Of a stretch of DNA of 64,000 nucleotides, positions 28,373-37,066 are shown piece by piece. The translations under genes and the position numbers were made by a program. Position 1 is the stretch's first letter, and every line of letters starts with the position of its first letter. Under the pieces are notes generated by a model. The model saw only the letters and a list, made by a program, of their open reading frames with translations, had not been told where the DNA came from and ran no database searches. Origin of the DNA: Pseudovibrio sp. Alg231-02 (GTDB lineage: Bacteria > Pseudomonadota > Alphaproteobacteria > Rhizobiales > Stappiaceae); contig NZ_FREX01000001.1 of assembly GCF_900143565.1 (NCBI RefSeq), positions 195,640 to 259,639 of the forward strand, written 5' to 3'.

Positions 28373-29659
28373 CTACATTGAGTACGGAATGATAAGTGCG
28401 AGTCCCGGAACTGCAATTAGCAGGATCAAGCGCACAACATCCATAGCAACAAATGGAACTACACCGACAAATATCTTTTCGACCGGTACCTCAGGCGCAA
28501 CTGAGCGCATAACAAACACGTTCATGCCGATTGGAGGCGTGATGAAGCTCATTTCTGTGACGATAATGACGAAGATGCCGAACCAGATTGGGTCAAACCC
28601 AAGACCTGTGACGATTGGAAAGAGAATCGGCACTGTGAGCGTGACCATGGACAGGCTTTCCAGCAGGCAGCCCAGCACCAGATAGATCAGCACGATCATG
28701 GTGATGATGGCATAGGGTCCGACGCCAAGGGCATTTACCCATGTGCGCAGGTCCGTCGTCAGACCGGAAATGTTCACATAGTTCAGGAAATAGAGAGCCC
28801 CGAACAGAATGAAGAACATCACAGCTGTGGTTTTGGCTGTCTCAAACAGAGTGTTAAGCGTCTCCCGATAGGTTAGTTTGCCCCGCATTGCGGTCAGAAC
28901 CAGCGCTCCGCCTGCTCCGATGCCAGCCGCTTCCGTGGCTGTGAAGACGCCGAGATAGATGCCCCCCAGCACGCAGACGAACAAAAGCAATGCCCATGAC
29001 ACACCGCGCAGAGCGATGATCCGCTCTATCAGGGGCAGTTTGCTCTGAACTTCCAGCTCCTCCTTAAACATGAAGAGCGACAAGCGCACGGCGAGCATAT
29101 AGCCGATGACGCCGACGAGGCCCGGCAAAATGCCAGCCAGGAACAGCGCGCCAATGTTTTGCTGTGTGAGAATACCGTAGATGACAAGAATAACGGAGGG
29201 CGGGATCAAAATACCCAGCGTTCCACCTGCTGCGATGGAAGATGTTGCCAAGCGGTCCGAATACCCAAACCGGCGCATGGCTGGCAGAGAGACGCGTGCC
29301 ATGGTTGCGGTGGTCGCCAGAGATGACCCGCAAACCGAGGAAAAGCCGCCACAGGCAACGATGGTTGCCATGGCCAGACCGCCTTTGCGGTGTCTCAACC
29401 AGGCGTTTGCCGCCGTATACATGTCACTGGCGATGCCAGACTGGACGATGAGATTGCCCATGAGCAGGAACAGGGGCACGACCGACAGGGTGTAGCTTCG
29501 ACCGCTGTCAAAATAGACCTGTCCGACAAGGTGAAATGCAGGAGGCAATCCAATGATGGACGCAACTCCGAAAAAACCAACGGCAGCCATTGCAAAAGCA
29601 ATTGGCACGCCTACAAAAATCAATGCCATCAGAATGGCAAGACCCAGATACCATTCCAT
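28373..29659 (-). CDS. TRAP transporter large permease (DctM type)
   Basis: 428 residues with about 12 hydrophobic segments and the family patterns GVPIAFAMA at the start, ASSIAAGGTLGILIPPS in the middle and FITPPIGMNVFVM near the end. DctM carries the sodium-coupled transport path in the inner membrane. It overlaps dctQ by one base at the stop/start junction and so belongs to the dctP-dctQ-dctM operon, followed by a MarR gene. Confidence 0.93.
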   Translation of the reverse strand: MEWYLGLAILMALIFVGVPIAFAMAAVGFFGVASIIGLPPAFHLVGQVYFDSGRSYTLSVVPLFLLMGNLIVQSGIASDMYTAANAWLRHRKGGLAMATIVACGGFSSVCGSSLATTATMARVSLPAMRRFGYSDRLATSSIAAGGTLGILIPPSVILVIYGILTQQNIGALFLAGILPGLVGVIGYMLAVRLSLFMFKEELEVQSKLPLIERIIALRGVSWALLLFVCVLGGIYLGVFTATEAAGIGAGGALVLTAMRGKLTYRETLNTLFETAKTTAVMFFILFGALYFLNYVNISGLTTDLRTWVNALGVGPYAIITMIVLIYLVLGCLLESLSMVTLTVPILFPIVTGLGFDPIWFGIFVIIVTEMSFITPPIGMNVFVMRSVAPEVPVEKIFVGVVPFVAMDVVRLILLIAVPGLALIIPYSM

Positions 29660-30168
29660 CAGGAACCGCCCCCAACACCTCTAGGAATTCTCAGGACAGC
29701 AAGCACGAATGTGATGAATGCGCAAAACGCACAAATGACACCGGCTGCTTTTGCAAATGGAGCAAGAGGGATGCGTAAATACACCGTCACTTCCTGATAA
29801 CTCGCAAGCTGCGTTCCGTGTTGCCAGAGCTCCCAGGCCACAACGGACAGGACCACAGCTACAAACATGCGTGAAAAGAACATTTGCAGGGCGGCTACTC
29901 CGCCTTTGAACTTGGAGGTGAACAGGTCTACCGTGATGTGCCCATCATCCAGACACACTGCTGGAAGGCCTGTAAAGATCACCGCCATGAGCAGCAGTTC
30001 TGTATATTCCGGCGCTCCGGGCAATGGGCTTGAAAACAGGTAACGGCCAATCACATCAATGACCGTTACTGCGACCAGCGCCAGAAGCAGTATTCCGCAG
30101 AGCACAGAGGCGCCCGAACGAAGCTTTCGTCGGGCGCGCGCTGCTAGATCAACCAGATTCCCACTCAT
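29659..30168 (-). CDS. TRAP transporter small permease (DctQ type)
   Basis: 169 residues with four hydrophobic segments and the DctQ pattern DVIGRYLFSSPLPGAPEYTELLLMAVIF. The small subunit pairs with the large permease and docks the periplasmic binding protein. It overlaps dctP by 4 bases and dctM by one base. Confidence 0.92.
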   Translation of the reverse strand: MSGNLVDLAARARRKLRSGASVLCGILLLALVAVTVIDVIGRYLFSSPLPGAPEYTELLLMAVIFTGLPAVCLDDGHITVDLFTSKFKGGVAALQMFFSRMFVAVVLSVVAWELWQHGTQLASYQEVTVYLRIPLAPFAKAAGVICAFCAFITFVLAVLRIPRGVGGGS

Positions 30169-31193
30169 TTTTCAGAGGCAACCGCTGCAACTTCTTTTTG
30201 GAGCATGTCCATGGCAACTTCAAAGTCGATGCCTTTTTCGCCGTAGGATTTAGCAACACCGTCAAACATTGGACGAGTGGCTTCTTCCAGCTGAGCACGC
30301 TCTTCTGCGGTGGCATCGTGAATGGTCACTTTACCTTCCATCTGCTCCAGCCCCCATGCATCCGCAGCATTCCATGCGGCGCCCGCAAGACGGGAGAAGG
30401 CTTCGCCAGAGATGGCCTCAATGGCTTTCTGATCCGCTTCTGACAAGCTGGAGAACTTGGCGTTGTTGGCGATGAAGAAGAAGGAGACGTTGTACAGACC
30501 ACCTTCTACGCGCAGGCCGTTGCTGAGCAAGCCATCCAGTTTGAAGAACGGGATGGATTCAGTCGGGAACACGATGCCGTCAGCAATGCCGCCGGACAGG
30601 ATCTCATAGGACTGTGGTGCTGGTGCCTGAATGGCCACCATGTCCATAGCCTGAACCAGCTGGTTGGTAATGCTGCCAGCAACGCGGATCTTTGCGCCTT
30701 TCAGCTCGCTCAGAGGTGAGACAGCACGGTCGGTTGTGTAAAGCAGGCCGGGACCGTGGGTGAAGACGCCCAGAACCTTTGAGCCGCGGTGCTCATTGGC
30801 TTTTGCCAGCGTGCTTTCATAGAGACGCCAGTAGGCAACGGACAGGCTGGTGGCGTCCGTTGCAAGGAAAGGCAATTCTGCTATCTGTGTGAGTTTAAAG
30901 CGGCCCGGTGTGTAACCGTGCACGCCGTATGTGAGATCAGCAATGCCGTTTGCGGCGAGGTCAAAGTGCGCTGGTGGCGGGCCGAGCGGTGCATCGAGGA
31001 TTTGTACAGAGACGCGTCCCTCTGTGACTTCCTTCACTTTGGCCGCCCAAGGCACCATCATACCTTTTACGATCGGGTGTGCCGGTGGTAGCCAGCTGGA
31101 CATGCGCAATACGGTTTCCTGCGCCATGGCAGATGCGCTGACAGAGAGCGCGGTAATAGTTGCAGCTGCAAATATCTTGAGTTTCTTATTCAT
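30165..31193 (-). CDS. TRAP transporter solute-binding protein (DctP family)
   Basis: 342 residues from the ATG at 31193, preceded by GGAGGGAG; longer upstream starts are rejected because they precede the signal peptide. The Sec signal ends in SASAMAQ. The mature protein has the DctP pattern, including LKGAKIRVAGS, whose Arg usually grips the carboxylate of an organic acid. Substrate is unknown. The gene is transcribed away from the dioxygenase cluster from a shared 200-base divergent region, which suggests an aromatic or related carboxylate. Confidence 0.92.
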   Translation of the reverse strand: MNKKLKIFAAATITALSVSASAMAQETVLRMSSWLPPAHPIVKGMMVPWAAKVKEVTEGRVSVQILDAPLGPPPAHFDLAANGIADLTYGVHGYTPGRFKLTQIAELPFLATDATSLSVAYWRLYESTLAKANEHRGSKVLGVFTHGPGLLYTTDRAVSPLSELKGAKIRVAGSITNQLVQAMDMVAIQAPAPQSYEILSGGIADGIVFPTESIPFFKLDGLLSNGLRVEGGLYNVSFFFIANNAKFSSLSEADQKAIEAISGEAFSRLAGAAWNAADAWGLEQMEGKVTIHDATAEERAQLEEATRPMFDGVAKSYGEKGIDFEVAMDMLQKEVAAVASEK

Positions 31194-31297
31194 GTTCTCC
31201 CTCCCCAGAGAATACAGGATGAATGAGAAAAATGTGCACACATACCGTGGGTTAATCAAGCACAAATATGAAACGGAAACTATTTCCAGTTCATGCA

Positions 31298-31327
31298 TTG
31301 ACATTGTTTTATATGATATCGCATATT
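31298..31327 (+). promoter_or_regulatory. Promoter with overlapping MarR operator candidate, copy 2
   Basis: TTGACA (31298-31303), an 18-base spacer and CATATT (31322-31327) make a plausible + strand promoter for the dioxygenase cluster. The palindrome ATATG-ATATCG-CATAT (31311-31326) covers the spacer and -10 box, where a bound repressor would block polymerase. It matches the arms and spacing of the copy at 27810-27825. The same 200-base region must also hold the dctP promoter on the - strand. Confidence 0.55.
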
Positions 31328-31392
31328 ATATTTCTCATTTATGCGAGAGGAGACTCTCCTTGTTTTGGCTCTGAGGGAGGACGCCAAAAAGC

Positions 31393-32352
31393 ATGAAAAC
31401 ACTTATTATTGAGGGGGTTCGGACGACCGCCCCAAAAATCAAACAGTTTGTTCTCAAAGCCGAAGATAATGCGCAGCTTCCGCAATTTGAAGCTGGTGCA
31501 CATATCGCAGTTCAACTTAAGGATGGCTCTTCTCGTCAATATTCTCTGATCGATTTTGGTGAAAACTTACCCTACGAGAATCAGCGATACATGCTCGGTA
31601 TACTTTTGGAGCAAGACGGAAGTGGCGGTTCGGCTTACATGCATTCTTTGCAGGTGGGCGACGCTGTTCAGGTTGACGTACCAAAGAACGATTTTCCGCT
31701 GATTGAAGACGACAGACCGGTTGTTCTGATTGCAGGCGGCATTGGCGTGACGCCGATTATCAGCATGGCTGCTGCGTTGAAGCGCGCAGGCAAAGCCTAT
31801 GCACTGCACTACTCTGGCCGCACGCTGGACGGGATGGCATTCAGGGATGAGCTTGCAGACCTCTGCGGTGATGCATTGAACATTCATAGTGATGACGATC
31901 CTGAGCGCTGTCTGGATCTAGGCGCTCTCATTCCAACGCTCGATACTCGCAGCCATATCTATGTATGTGGTCCGAAGGGAATGATTGAAGCCGTGCGCGA
32001 GACGGCACTGACTGCTGGCTTTGGTAAGGAGCAAATCCACTTTGAACTGTTTGCTAGCGCTGCTTCTTCAGGCGATGATGACAGTGACGGGTTTGAGGTG
32101 GAGGTTAAATCCTCTGGCGAGGTGTTTTGGGTGCCACAGGATAAATCCATCGTGGATGTGCTGGAAGACGGCGGCCTAGACCTTGTTTACGATTGCCAGC
32201 GCGGGGACTGCGGGATTTGTCAGGTGGATGTGCTTGAGGGTGAGCCAGACCACCGGGACGTGGTGCTGAGTGATGATGAGAAAGCGGCTGGTGACGTGAT
32301 GCATATTTGCGTATCGCGCGCCAAGTCCAAACGACTGGTGCTGGATTTGTAA
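31393..32352 (+). CDS. PDR/VanB-type oxygenase reductase (FMN, NADH, 2Fe-2S)
   Basis: 319 residues in the phthalate dioxygenase reductase order. An FMN-binding domain (RQYSLIDF at about 48-55) comes first. An NAD-binding domain follows (IAGGIGVTPIISM, then YVCGPKGMIEAV). A C-terminal plant-type 2Fe-2S ferredoxin has Cys in CQRGDCGICQ and a later Cys in MHICVSRA. It passes electrons from NADH to the Rieske oxygenase encoded next. It is the first gene of the + strand catabolic operon. PDR-type reductases usually serve alpha-only oxygenases, so pairing with an alpha-beta enzyme is a little unusual. Confidence 0.92.
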   Translation: MKTLIIEGVRTTAPKIKQFVLKAEDNAQLPQFEAGAHIAVQLKDGSSRQYSLIDFGENLPYENQRYMLGILLEQDGSGGSAYMHSLQVGDAVQVDVPKNDFPLIEDDRPVVLIAGGIGVTPIISMAAALKRAGKAYALHYSGRTLDGMAFRDELADLCGDALNIHSDDDPERCLDLGALIPTLDTRSHIYVCGPKGMIEAVRETALTAGFGKEQIHFELFASAASSGDDDSDGFEVEVKSSGEVFWVPQDKSIVDVLEDGGLDLVYDCQRGDCGICQVDVLEGEPDHRDVVLSDDEKAAGDVMHICVSRAKSKRLVLDL

Positions 32353-32435
32353 AAGATAATTTCGCGTATTTTCCGGAGGGACGCATTTTAAAGCTCCGGT
32401 CAGTATGCGCTCTAAGCTTTTTGGGAGGGGAGCTT

Positions 32436-33791
32436 ATGACCATGAAATACAAAGATAACCCGCAGGCGGTGGCCGACCTTGTGCGCCCCGCTGAGGTTCA
32501 TCGCGATCTTTACATCGACGATGAAGTGTTTGCCCTGGAGATGAAGCATCTGTTTGCCTCCACGTGGGTTTATGTGGGGCATGAAAGTCAGGTGCCCAAT
32601 GCTGGCGATTATTTCGCGACCGATGTTGCTGCTCAGCCTATTTTGCTAGCACGACATACGGATGGCGAGGTGTATGTGCTGCACAATCGCTGCCCGCATA
32701 AAGGCACCAAGATCGTCATTGATCGTACAGGCAATACGGGCAAGTTTTTCCGCTGTCCTTACCATGCGTGGTCGTTCCGCACCAATGGCAAGCTGCTCGC
32801 AATCCCGCTGAAGAAGGGGTATAAAGACACCGGTTTTGAGCAGAGCGAGGCTGGGCAAAGCGGTCTGCCGCCTGTGGGCGCGGTGAAGAACTACCGCGGC
32901 TTTATCTTTGTGCGCATGAACCAAGAGGGCATCAGCTTTGAGGAGTTCTTCGGCGGCTCCCTCTCCTCTCTCGACAATATGGTGGACCGCTCTCCGGTTG
33001 GTAAGCTAGAGGTGGCTGGCCCACCGCTGCGCTACATGCACAATTGTAACTGGAAGATGCTGGTTGATAACCAGACGGATACCTGTCACCCGATGGTTGC
33101 TCATGAAAGTTCCGCTGGCACCGCGGTTGAGATCTGGGAGAGCATAGAGAAGGACGAGAACACCAAAACACCTATGGCGATGGAGGTGATTGCGCCGTTC
33201 ATGTCGCCCTATGAGTTCTTTGAGGATATGGGCATTCGTACGTGGCCAAATGGCCATGGTCATACAGGTGTGCATCATTCCATTCACTCGGATTACTCAG
33301 CTATTCCGGGTTATCTGGAGATGATGGTGGAAGCGTACGGCGAAGAACGTGCCAAGGCTATTTTGGGTGAGAACCGGCATAACACGGTCTATTTTCCGAA
33401 CATCATGATCAAAGGCCCTATCCAGCAGTTGCGTGTGTTCATTCCACTGGCCGCCAATAAGACACTGGTTGAAAGCTATATCTTCCGCCTTGTTGATGCA
33501 CCGGACATGCTGCTTGAGCGCACGGCTATGTACAACCGCCTGATCAACGCACCAACCTCCATTGTTGGGCACGATGATCTGGAGATGTATGAGCGAGCGC
33601 AGGAAGGCCTGCATTCTCAAGAACTTGAGTGGGTGAATGTGCAGCGCCTTTATGATGCTGACGAAGACCTGGATGAAGAAGCCGTTGAGAACGGGACGAC
33701 GGAACGCCAGATGCGCAATCAGTTCCACGCCTGGAAGAAGTTTGTTGTTGCAAGCATGGAGGCCGAAGCTCGTGACCTTACCGACGCGTGA
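32436..33791 (+). CDS. Rieske aromatic-ring dioxygenase, alpha subunit
   Basis: 451 residues from the ATG at 32436, preceded by GGGAGGGG. The Rieske 2Fe-2S ligands appear as CPHKGT and CPYHAW. The mononuclear iron site is DNQTDTCHPMVAH, with the two His four residues apart. Overall layout resembles the benzoate/toluate-type alpha subunits. It would insert both oxygens of O2 into an aromatic ring or hydroxylate it. The substrate is not readable from the sequence. The beta gene overlaps its end by 20 bases. Confidence 0.93.
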   Translation: MTMKYKDNPQAVADLVRPAEVHRDLYIDDEVFALEMKHLFASTWVYVGHESQVPNAGDYFATDVAAQPILLARHTDGEVYVLHNRCPHKGTKIVIDRTGNTGKFFRCPYHAWSFRTNGKLLAIPLKKGYKDTGFEQSEAGQSGLPPVGAVKNYRGFIFVRMNQEGISFEEFFGGSLSSLDNMVDRSPVGKLEVAGPPLRYMHNCNWKMLVDNQTDTCHPMVAHESSAGTAVEIWESIEKDENTKTPMAMEVIAPFMSPYEFFEDMGIRTWPNGHGHTGVHHSIHSDYSAIPGYLEMMVEAYGEERAKAILGENRHNTVYFPNIMIKGPIQQLRVFIPLAANKTLVESYIFRLVDAPDMLLERTAMYNRLINAPTSIVGHDDLEMYERAQEGLHSQELEWVNVQRLYDADEDLDEEAVENGTTERQMRNQFHAWKKFVVASMEAEARDLTDA

Positions 33792-34254
33792 TGACCTGAT
33801 CGACTTTGTCTACCATGAAGCCCGGGTGATTGATGAAGGCCGCTTTGATGAGTGGCTGGAGCTTTGGGGCTCTGACAGCTACTACTGGATGCCGCTGGAT
33901 TATCAGCAGGACAACCCGAAAAACATGACCTCGCTTATGTATGAGGATGCATTTTTGCGGAAGCTTCGTGTTGAGCGCCTCAATGGCCTGCGCACTTTTT
34001 CGCAAAAACCCAAGAGCCGCTGCTCTCATGTTTTAAACCGTCCTAGCATCGAGGCTTTTGATCCGAAGGCGGGCCAGTTTATCACCCGCACTGCTGTTCA
34101 TTATGTGGAGACGCGGCTCGATGACCAATTCTTGCTGGCAGCCACCGTGCACCATCATTTTGAGATGGTGGAGGACGAGCTGAAAATTAAGCTGAAGCGT
34201 GTTGATCTGCTCAACTGTGATGCTGCCTTTGGCAACATCCAGCTGTTCATTTAA
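33772..34254 (+). CDS. Aromatic-ring dioxygenase, beta (small) subunit
   Basis: 160 residues. The start is set by the ribosome binding site: no ATG fits, and GTG at 33772 has GGAGG nine bases upstream. It starts MTLPTRDDLIDFVYHEARVID and folds like the NTF2-type beta subunit, with DEGRFDEWLELW and a Tyr/Trp-rich segment (SYYWMPLDY). The beta subunit is structural in alpha3-beta3 hexamers. It overlaps the alpha gene by 20 bases, so translation is coupled. Confidence 0.9.
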   Translation: MTLPTRDDLIDFVYHEARVIDEGRFDEWLELWGSDSYYWMPLDYQQDNPKNMTSLMYEDAFLRKLRVERLNGLRTFSQKPKSRCSHVLNRPSIEAFDPKAGQFITRTAVHYVETRLDDQFLLAATVHHHFEMVEDELKIKLKRVDLLNCDAAFGNIQLFI

Positions 34255-34271
34255 GAAAACAGGTTGTTTGA

Positions 34272-35891
34272 ATGATTGAGCATAAATCTGTTTTCGGTGC
34301 GTTTTGTGATGCAGCTGAAAAGTGGCCGGATCGTCCGTTTGTGAATGTGTTGCCTGAGACTGCCGAGCTTTACGGCATTGAGGCTGGAGAGACCTCCTAC
34401 ACAGAAGCATTGGTTCAGGCGCTGAGTGCGGTGGCGCGGTATCGGCAAGCTGGCCTTCAAGCTGGAGACCGTGTTCTGGTTCTGCTTGAAAACCGCCCTG
34501 CCTTCTTTCTGCACTGGCTGGCCCTCAACGCTCTTGGCGTGGTTATCGTGCCGATCAATCCTGACCTGCAAAGCTCTGAGCTGGAGTACATCGGCAGACA
34601 TGCAGAGCCTGTTCTGGCGATCTCAACACGTGAGCGCAAAGCGGATATGGAGCAAGCTGCGCGAGATAGCGGGCAAGGCTTTGCCTGTGCGACGCAGGAA
34701 GATGTCTTGCCCGTTGTGCGCACGCCTTCGGATGAGACCTATTCGCCTGCGCAAGAAGACCCTGCGGCGATGCTCTATACCTCTGGCACCACCGGGAGCC
34801 CAAAAGGCTGTGTGCTGGCTAACCGCTACTTTCTGGAAGCGGGGCATTGGTACGCCAATGCAGGCGGCACGTGTGCGCTGAAGGGCGATGGCGAGCGGAT
34901 GATTACGCCGCTGCCGATCTTCCATATGAATGCGATGGCATATTCTGCCATGTCGATGATTGCTGTTGGCGGGTGCCTGACAGTTCTGGACCGCTTCCAC
35001 CCGCGTTCCTGGTGGCAGAATGTGCGGGATAGTGGTGCAACCTGCCTGCATTATCTGGGCGTTATGCCTTCTATTTTGATGGGTCTGCCAGAAGCACCGG
35101 AAGACAAAGCCCATTCGGTGCGCTTTGGTTTTGGGGCGGGTATTGATTCCAAGCTGCATGTTCCGTTTGAGGAGCGCTTTGGTATTCCTCTGGTGGAAGC
35201 GTGGGCCATGACGGAAACAGGCGCTGGATCTGTGATTGCTGCCAATCAGGAGCCTCGTAAGCGCGGCATGAACTGCCTTGGTAAGCCCGGACCTGAGATG
35301 GATGTGTGCATCATGGGTGATGACGGTGTGCCTGTTACAGGAACCGAGCCCGGTGAGTTGCTGGTGCGGCGCAAGGGCGATGATCCGCGTGTCGGGTTCT
35401 TCTCCCATTACTTCAAGGATGATGCAGCGACCAATGAGGCATGGAAAGCCAACTGGTTTCATACGGGCGATATTGTTCGGCGGGATGAGGATGGAGATTT
35501 CTTCTTCGTGGATCGCAAGAAGAATGTGATCCGGCGCAGCGGCGAGAACATTGCCGCAGTGGATGTGGAATCTGTTCTCATGCAGCATCCGGATATTGAG
35601 GCGGTTGCTGTTTGTCCGGTACCAGACGCCATTCGCGGGGATGAGGTGTTTGCCTCTATCGTCTGGCGCGGCGAACAAACGAAGGATGCTGCAGAAGCGA
35701 TTGTGCGCTGGGGGTTGGAGCGCATGGCCTATTACAAGGTGCCCGGCTACATCGCATTTTGCAGCTCGCTAAAACTGACCGGCACGCAGAAGATCCAGCG
35801 GGCGGCCCAAAAGCAGATGGCACTTGAACTGCTTGAAACATCAGAGGCGTTCGACACCATCCACCTGAAGCGGAGGCAGTTGGTTTCATGA
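34272..35891 (+). CDS. Acyl-CoA synthetase / AMP-dependent ligase
   Basis: 539 residues of the ANL superfamily. The P-loop AMLYTSGTTGSPKG lies at about 166-180, the adenine motif with WAMTETGAG at about 312-320, and the hinge WFHTGDIVRRDEDGDFFF at about 395-412. The C-terminal catalytic Lys lies in LTGTQKIQRA. It activates a carboxylic acid with ATP to the CoA thioester; in this operon probably the aromatic substrate or a ring-derived acid. It overlaps the thiolase-like gene by 4 bases. Confidence 0.92.
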   Translation: MIEHKSVFGAFCDAAEKWPDRPFVNVLPETAELYGIEAGETSYTEALVQALSAVARYRQAGLQAGDRVLVLLENRPAFFLHWLALNALGVVIVPINPDLQSSELEYIGRHAEPVLAISTRERKADMEQAARDSGQGFACATQEDVLPVVRTPSDETYSPAQEDPAAMLYTSGTTGSPKGCVLANRYFLEAGHWYANAGGTCALKGDGERMITPLPIFHMNAMAYSAMSMIAVGGCLTVLDRFHPRSWWQNVRDSGATCLHYLGVMPSILMGLPEAPEDKAHSVRFGFGAGIDSKLHVPFEERFGIPLVEAWAMTETGAGSVIAANQEPRKRGMNCLGKPGPEMDVCIMGDDGVPVTGTEPGELLVRRKGDDPRVGFFSHYFKDDAATNEAWKANWFHTGDIVRRDEDGDFFFVDRKKNVIRRSGENIAAVDVESVLMQHPDIEAVAVCPVPDAIRGDEVFASIVWRGEQTKDAAEAIVRWGLERMAYYKVPGYIAFCSSLKLTGTQKIQRAAQKQMALELLETSEAFDTIHLKRRQLVS

Positions 35892-37066
35892 TCAAGCCAC
35901 GCAAACGCATGGGGTATGACGGGGTTGTGGTGGCAGCACCTGCCAGCACTCCCTATGAACGTTATTCAACAGAGACTGCGCATTGGTGGATTGCCAAAGC
36001 GCTGCGGCAATCGATCAAATCTGCCGGTCTTACACCGCGCGATATTGACGGGTTTTCTGTCGCCAGTTTCTCGCTGTTTCCTGATACGGCTGTTGGCCTG
36101 ACTCAGCATCTGGGGCTTGTTCCGCGTTGGCTGGATCATATTCCGCAGGGCGGCGCCAGTGGGCCCAGTGCACTGCGCCGGGCTGCTCGTGCCGTGCAAT
36201 GTGGAGATGCCTCTGTGGTGGCGTGCGTTGCCGGGGACACCAACCACGTAGACAGCTTCCGGCGCATGCTCTCCAGCTTCTCCCGGTTTGCGCAGGATGC
36301 TTCCTACTCATATGGCGCTGGCGGGCCGAATGCCTGTTTTGCGCTGCTGACTGACTATTACATGCGTGAGTTTGGCGTGGGCCGTGAAGATTTTGGCCGG
36401 ATCTGCGTTTCTCAGCGGGACAATGCTTTGCGCAATGAAAACGCAGTGATGAAGAAGCCACTGACCATGGAGGCTTATCTGACAGGCCGTGAGATCAGTG
36501 ATCCAATTACCCTGTTTGACTGCGTGATGCCTGTTGCTGGCGCTGAGGCTTTTTTGGTGATGCGCGAAGAAGATGCGGTCGCCTCTGGGATTCCGCATGC
36601 GCATATCAGCGCGACCATTGAGCGGCACAATGCGTTTGCTGAAGATCCTATCCAGATGCGTGGTGGCTGGGAGATGGATATTGATGAGCTTTACGGCATG
36701 GCCGGGCATGGGCCAGAGAGCGTGGATCTGTTGCAGACCTATGATGACTACCCGGTCATCGTGATGATGCAGCTGGAAGATCTGGGCTTTTGCGCAAAAG
36801 GCGACGCGGCTCGGTTTATAGCGGATAAGGACCTAACCGTTTCCGGTGATTTTCCGCATAACACCTCCGGCGGGCAACTGTCTGCTGGTCAGGCTGGGGC
36901 TGCTGGTGGGTTTATTGGACTTGTTGAGGCCATCCGGCAGGTGACGGGTACGGCTGGGGCAACGCAGGTGGAGAATGCCAAGCGGGCTTTGGCTTCCGGC
37001 TTTGGGGTAATCAACTACGACCGCGGCGTGTGCACCAGTGCGGCGATTTTGGAAGGGGCGCGTTGA
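35888..37066 (+). CDS. Thiolase-like protein lacking the nucleophilic Cys (SCP-x/Ltp2 type)
   Basis: 392 residues with the SCP-x thiolase layout. The N-terminal nucleophile loop reads QGGASGPSAL, with no Cys. In the C-terminal half, TYDDYPVIVMMQLEDLGFCAKGD and HNTSGGQLSAGQAG replace the GHP-type His motif with Gln, while Cys in YDRGVCTSA remains. This pattern fits thiolase-like aldolases such as Ltp2, which cleave beta-hydroxyacyl-CoA side chains together with a DUF35 protein. A DUF35 domain is encoded directly downstream, overlapping by one base. Ordinary thiolysis is therefore less likely than retro-aldol cleavage; this is inference. Confidence 0.85.
   Translation: MIKPRKRMGYDGVVVAAPASTPYERYSTETAHWWIAKALRQSIKSAGLTPRDIDGFSVASFSLFPDTAVGLTQHLGLVPRWLDHIPQGGASGPSALRRAARAVQCGDASVVACVAGDTNHVDSFRRMLSSFSRFAQDASYSYGAGGPNACFALLTDYYMREFGVGREDFGRICVSQRDNALRNENAVMKKPLTMEAYLTGREISDPITLFDCVMPVAGAEAFLVMREEDAVASGIPHAHISATIERHNAFAEDPIQMRGGWEMDIDELYGMAGHGPESVDLLQTYDDYPVIVMMQLEDLGFCAKGDAARFIADKDLTVSGDFPHNTSGGQLSAGQAGAAGGFIGLVEAIRQVTGTAGATQVENAKRALASGFGVINYDRGVCTSAAILEGAR

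Noticed and set aside
34623-35678. 351-residue frame antisense to the acyl-CoA ligase
   Set aside because: Shadow of a gene with complete ANL motifs; no start signals and no recognisable domain.
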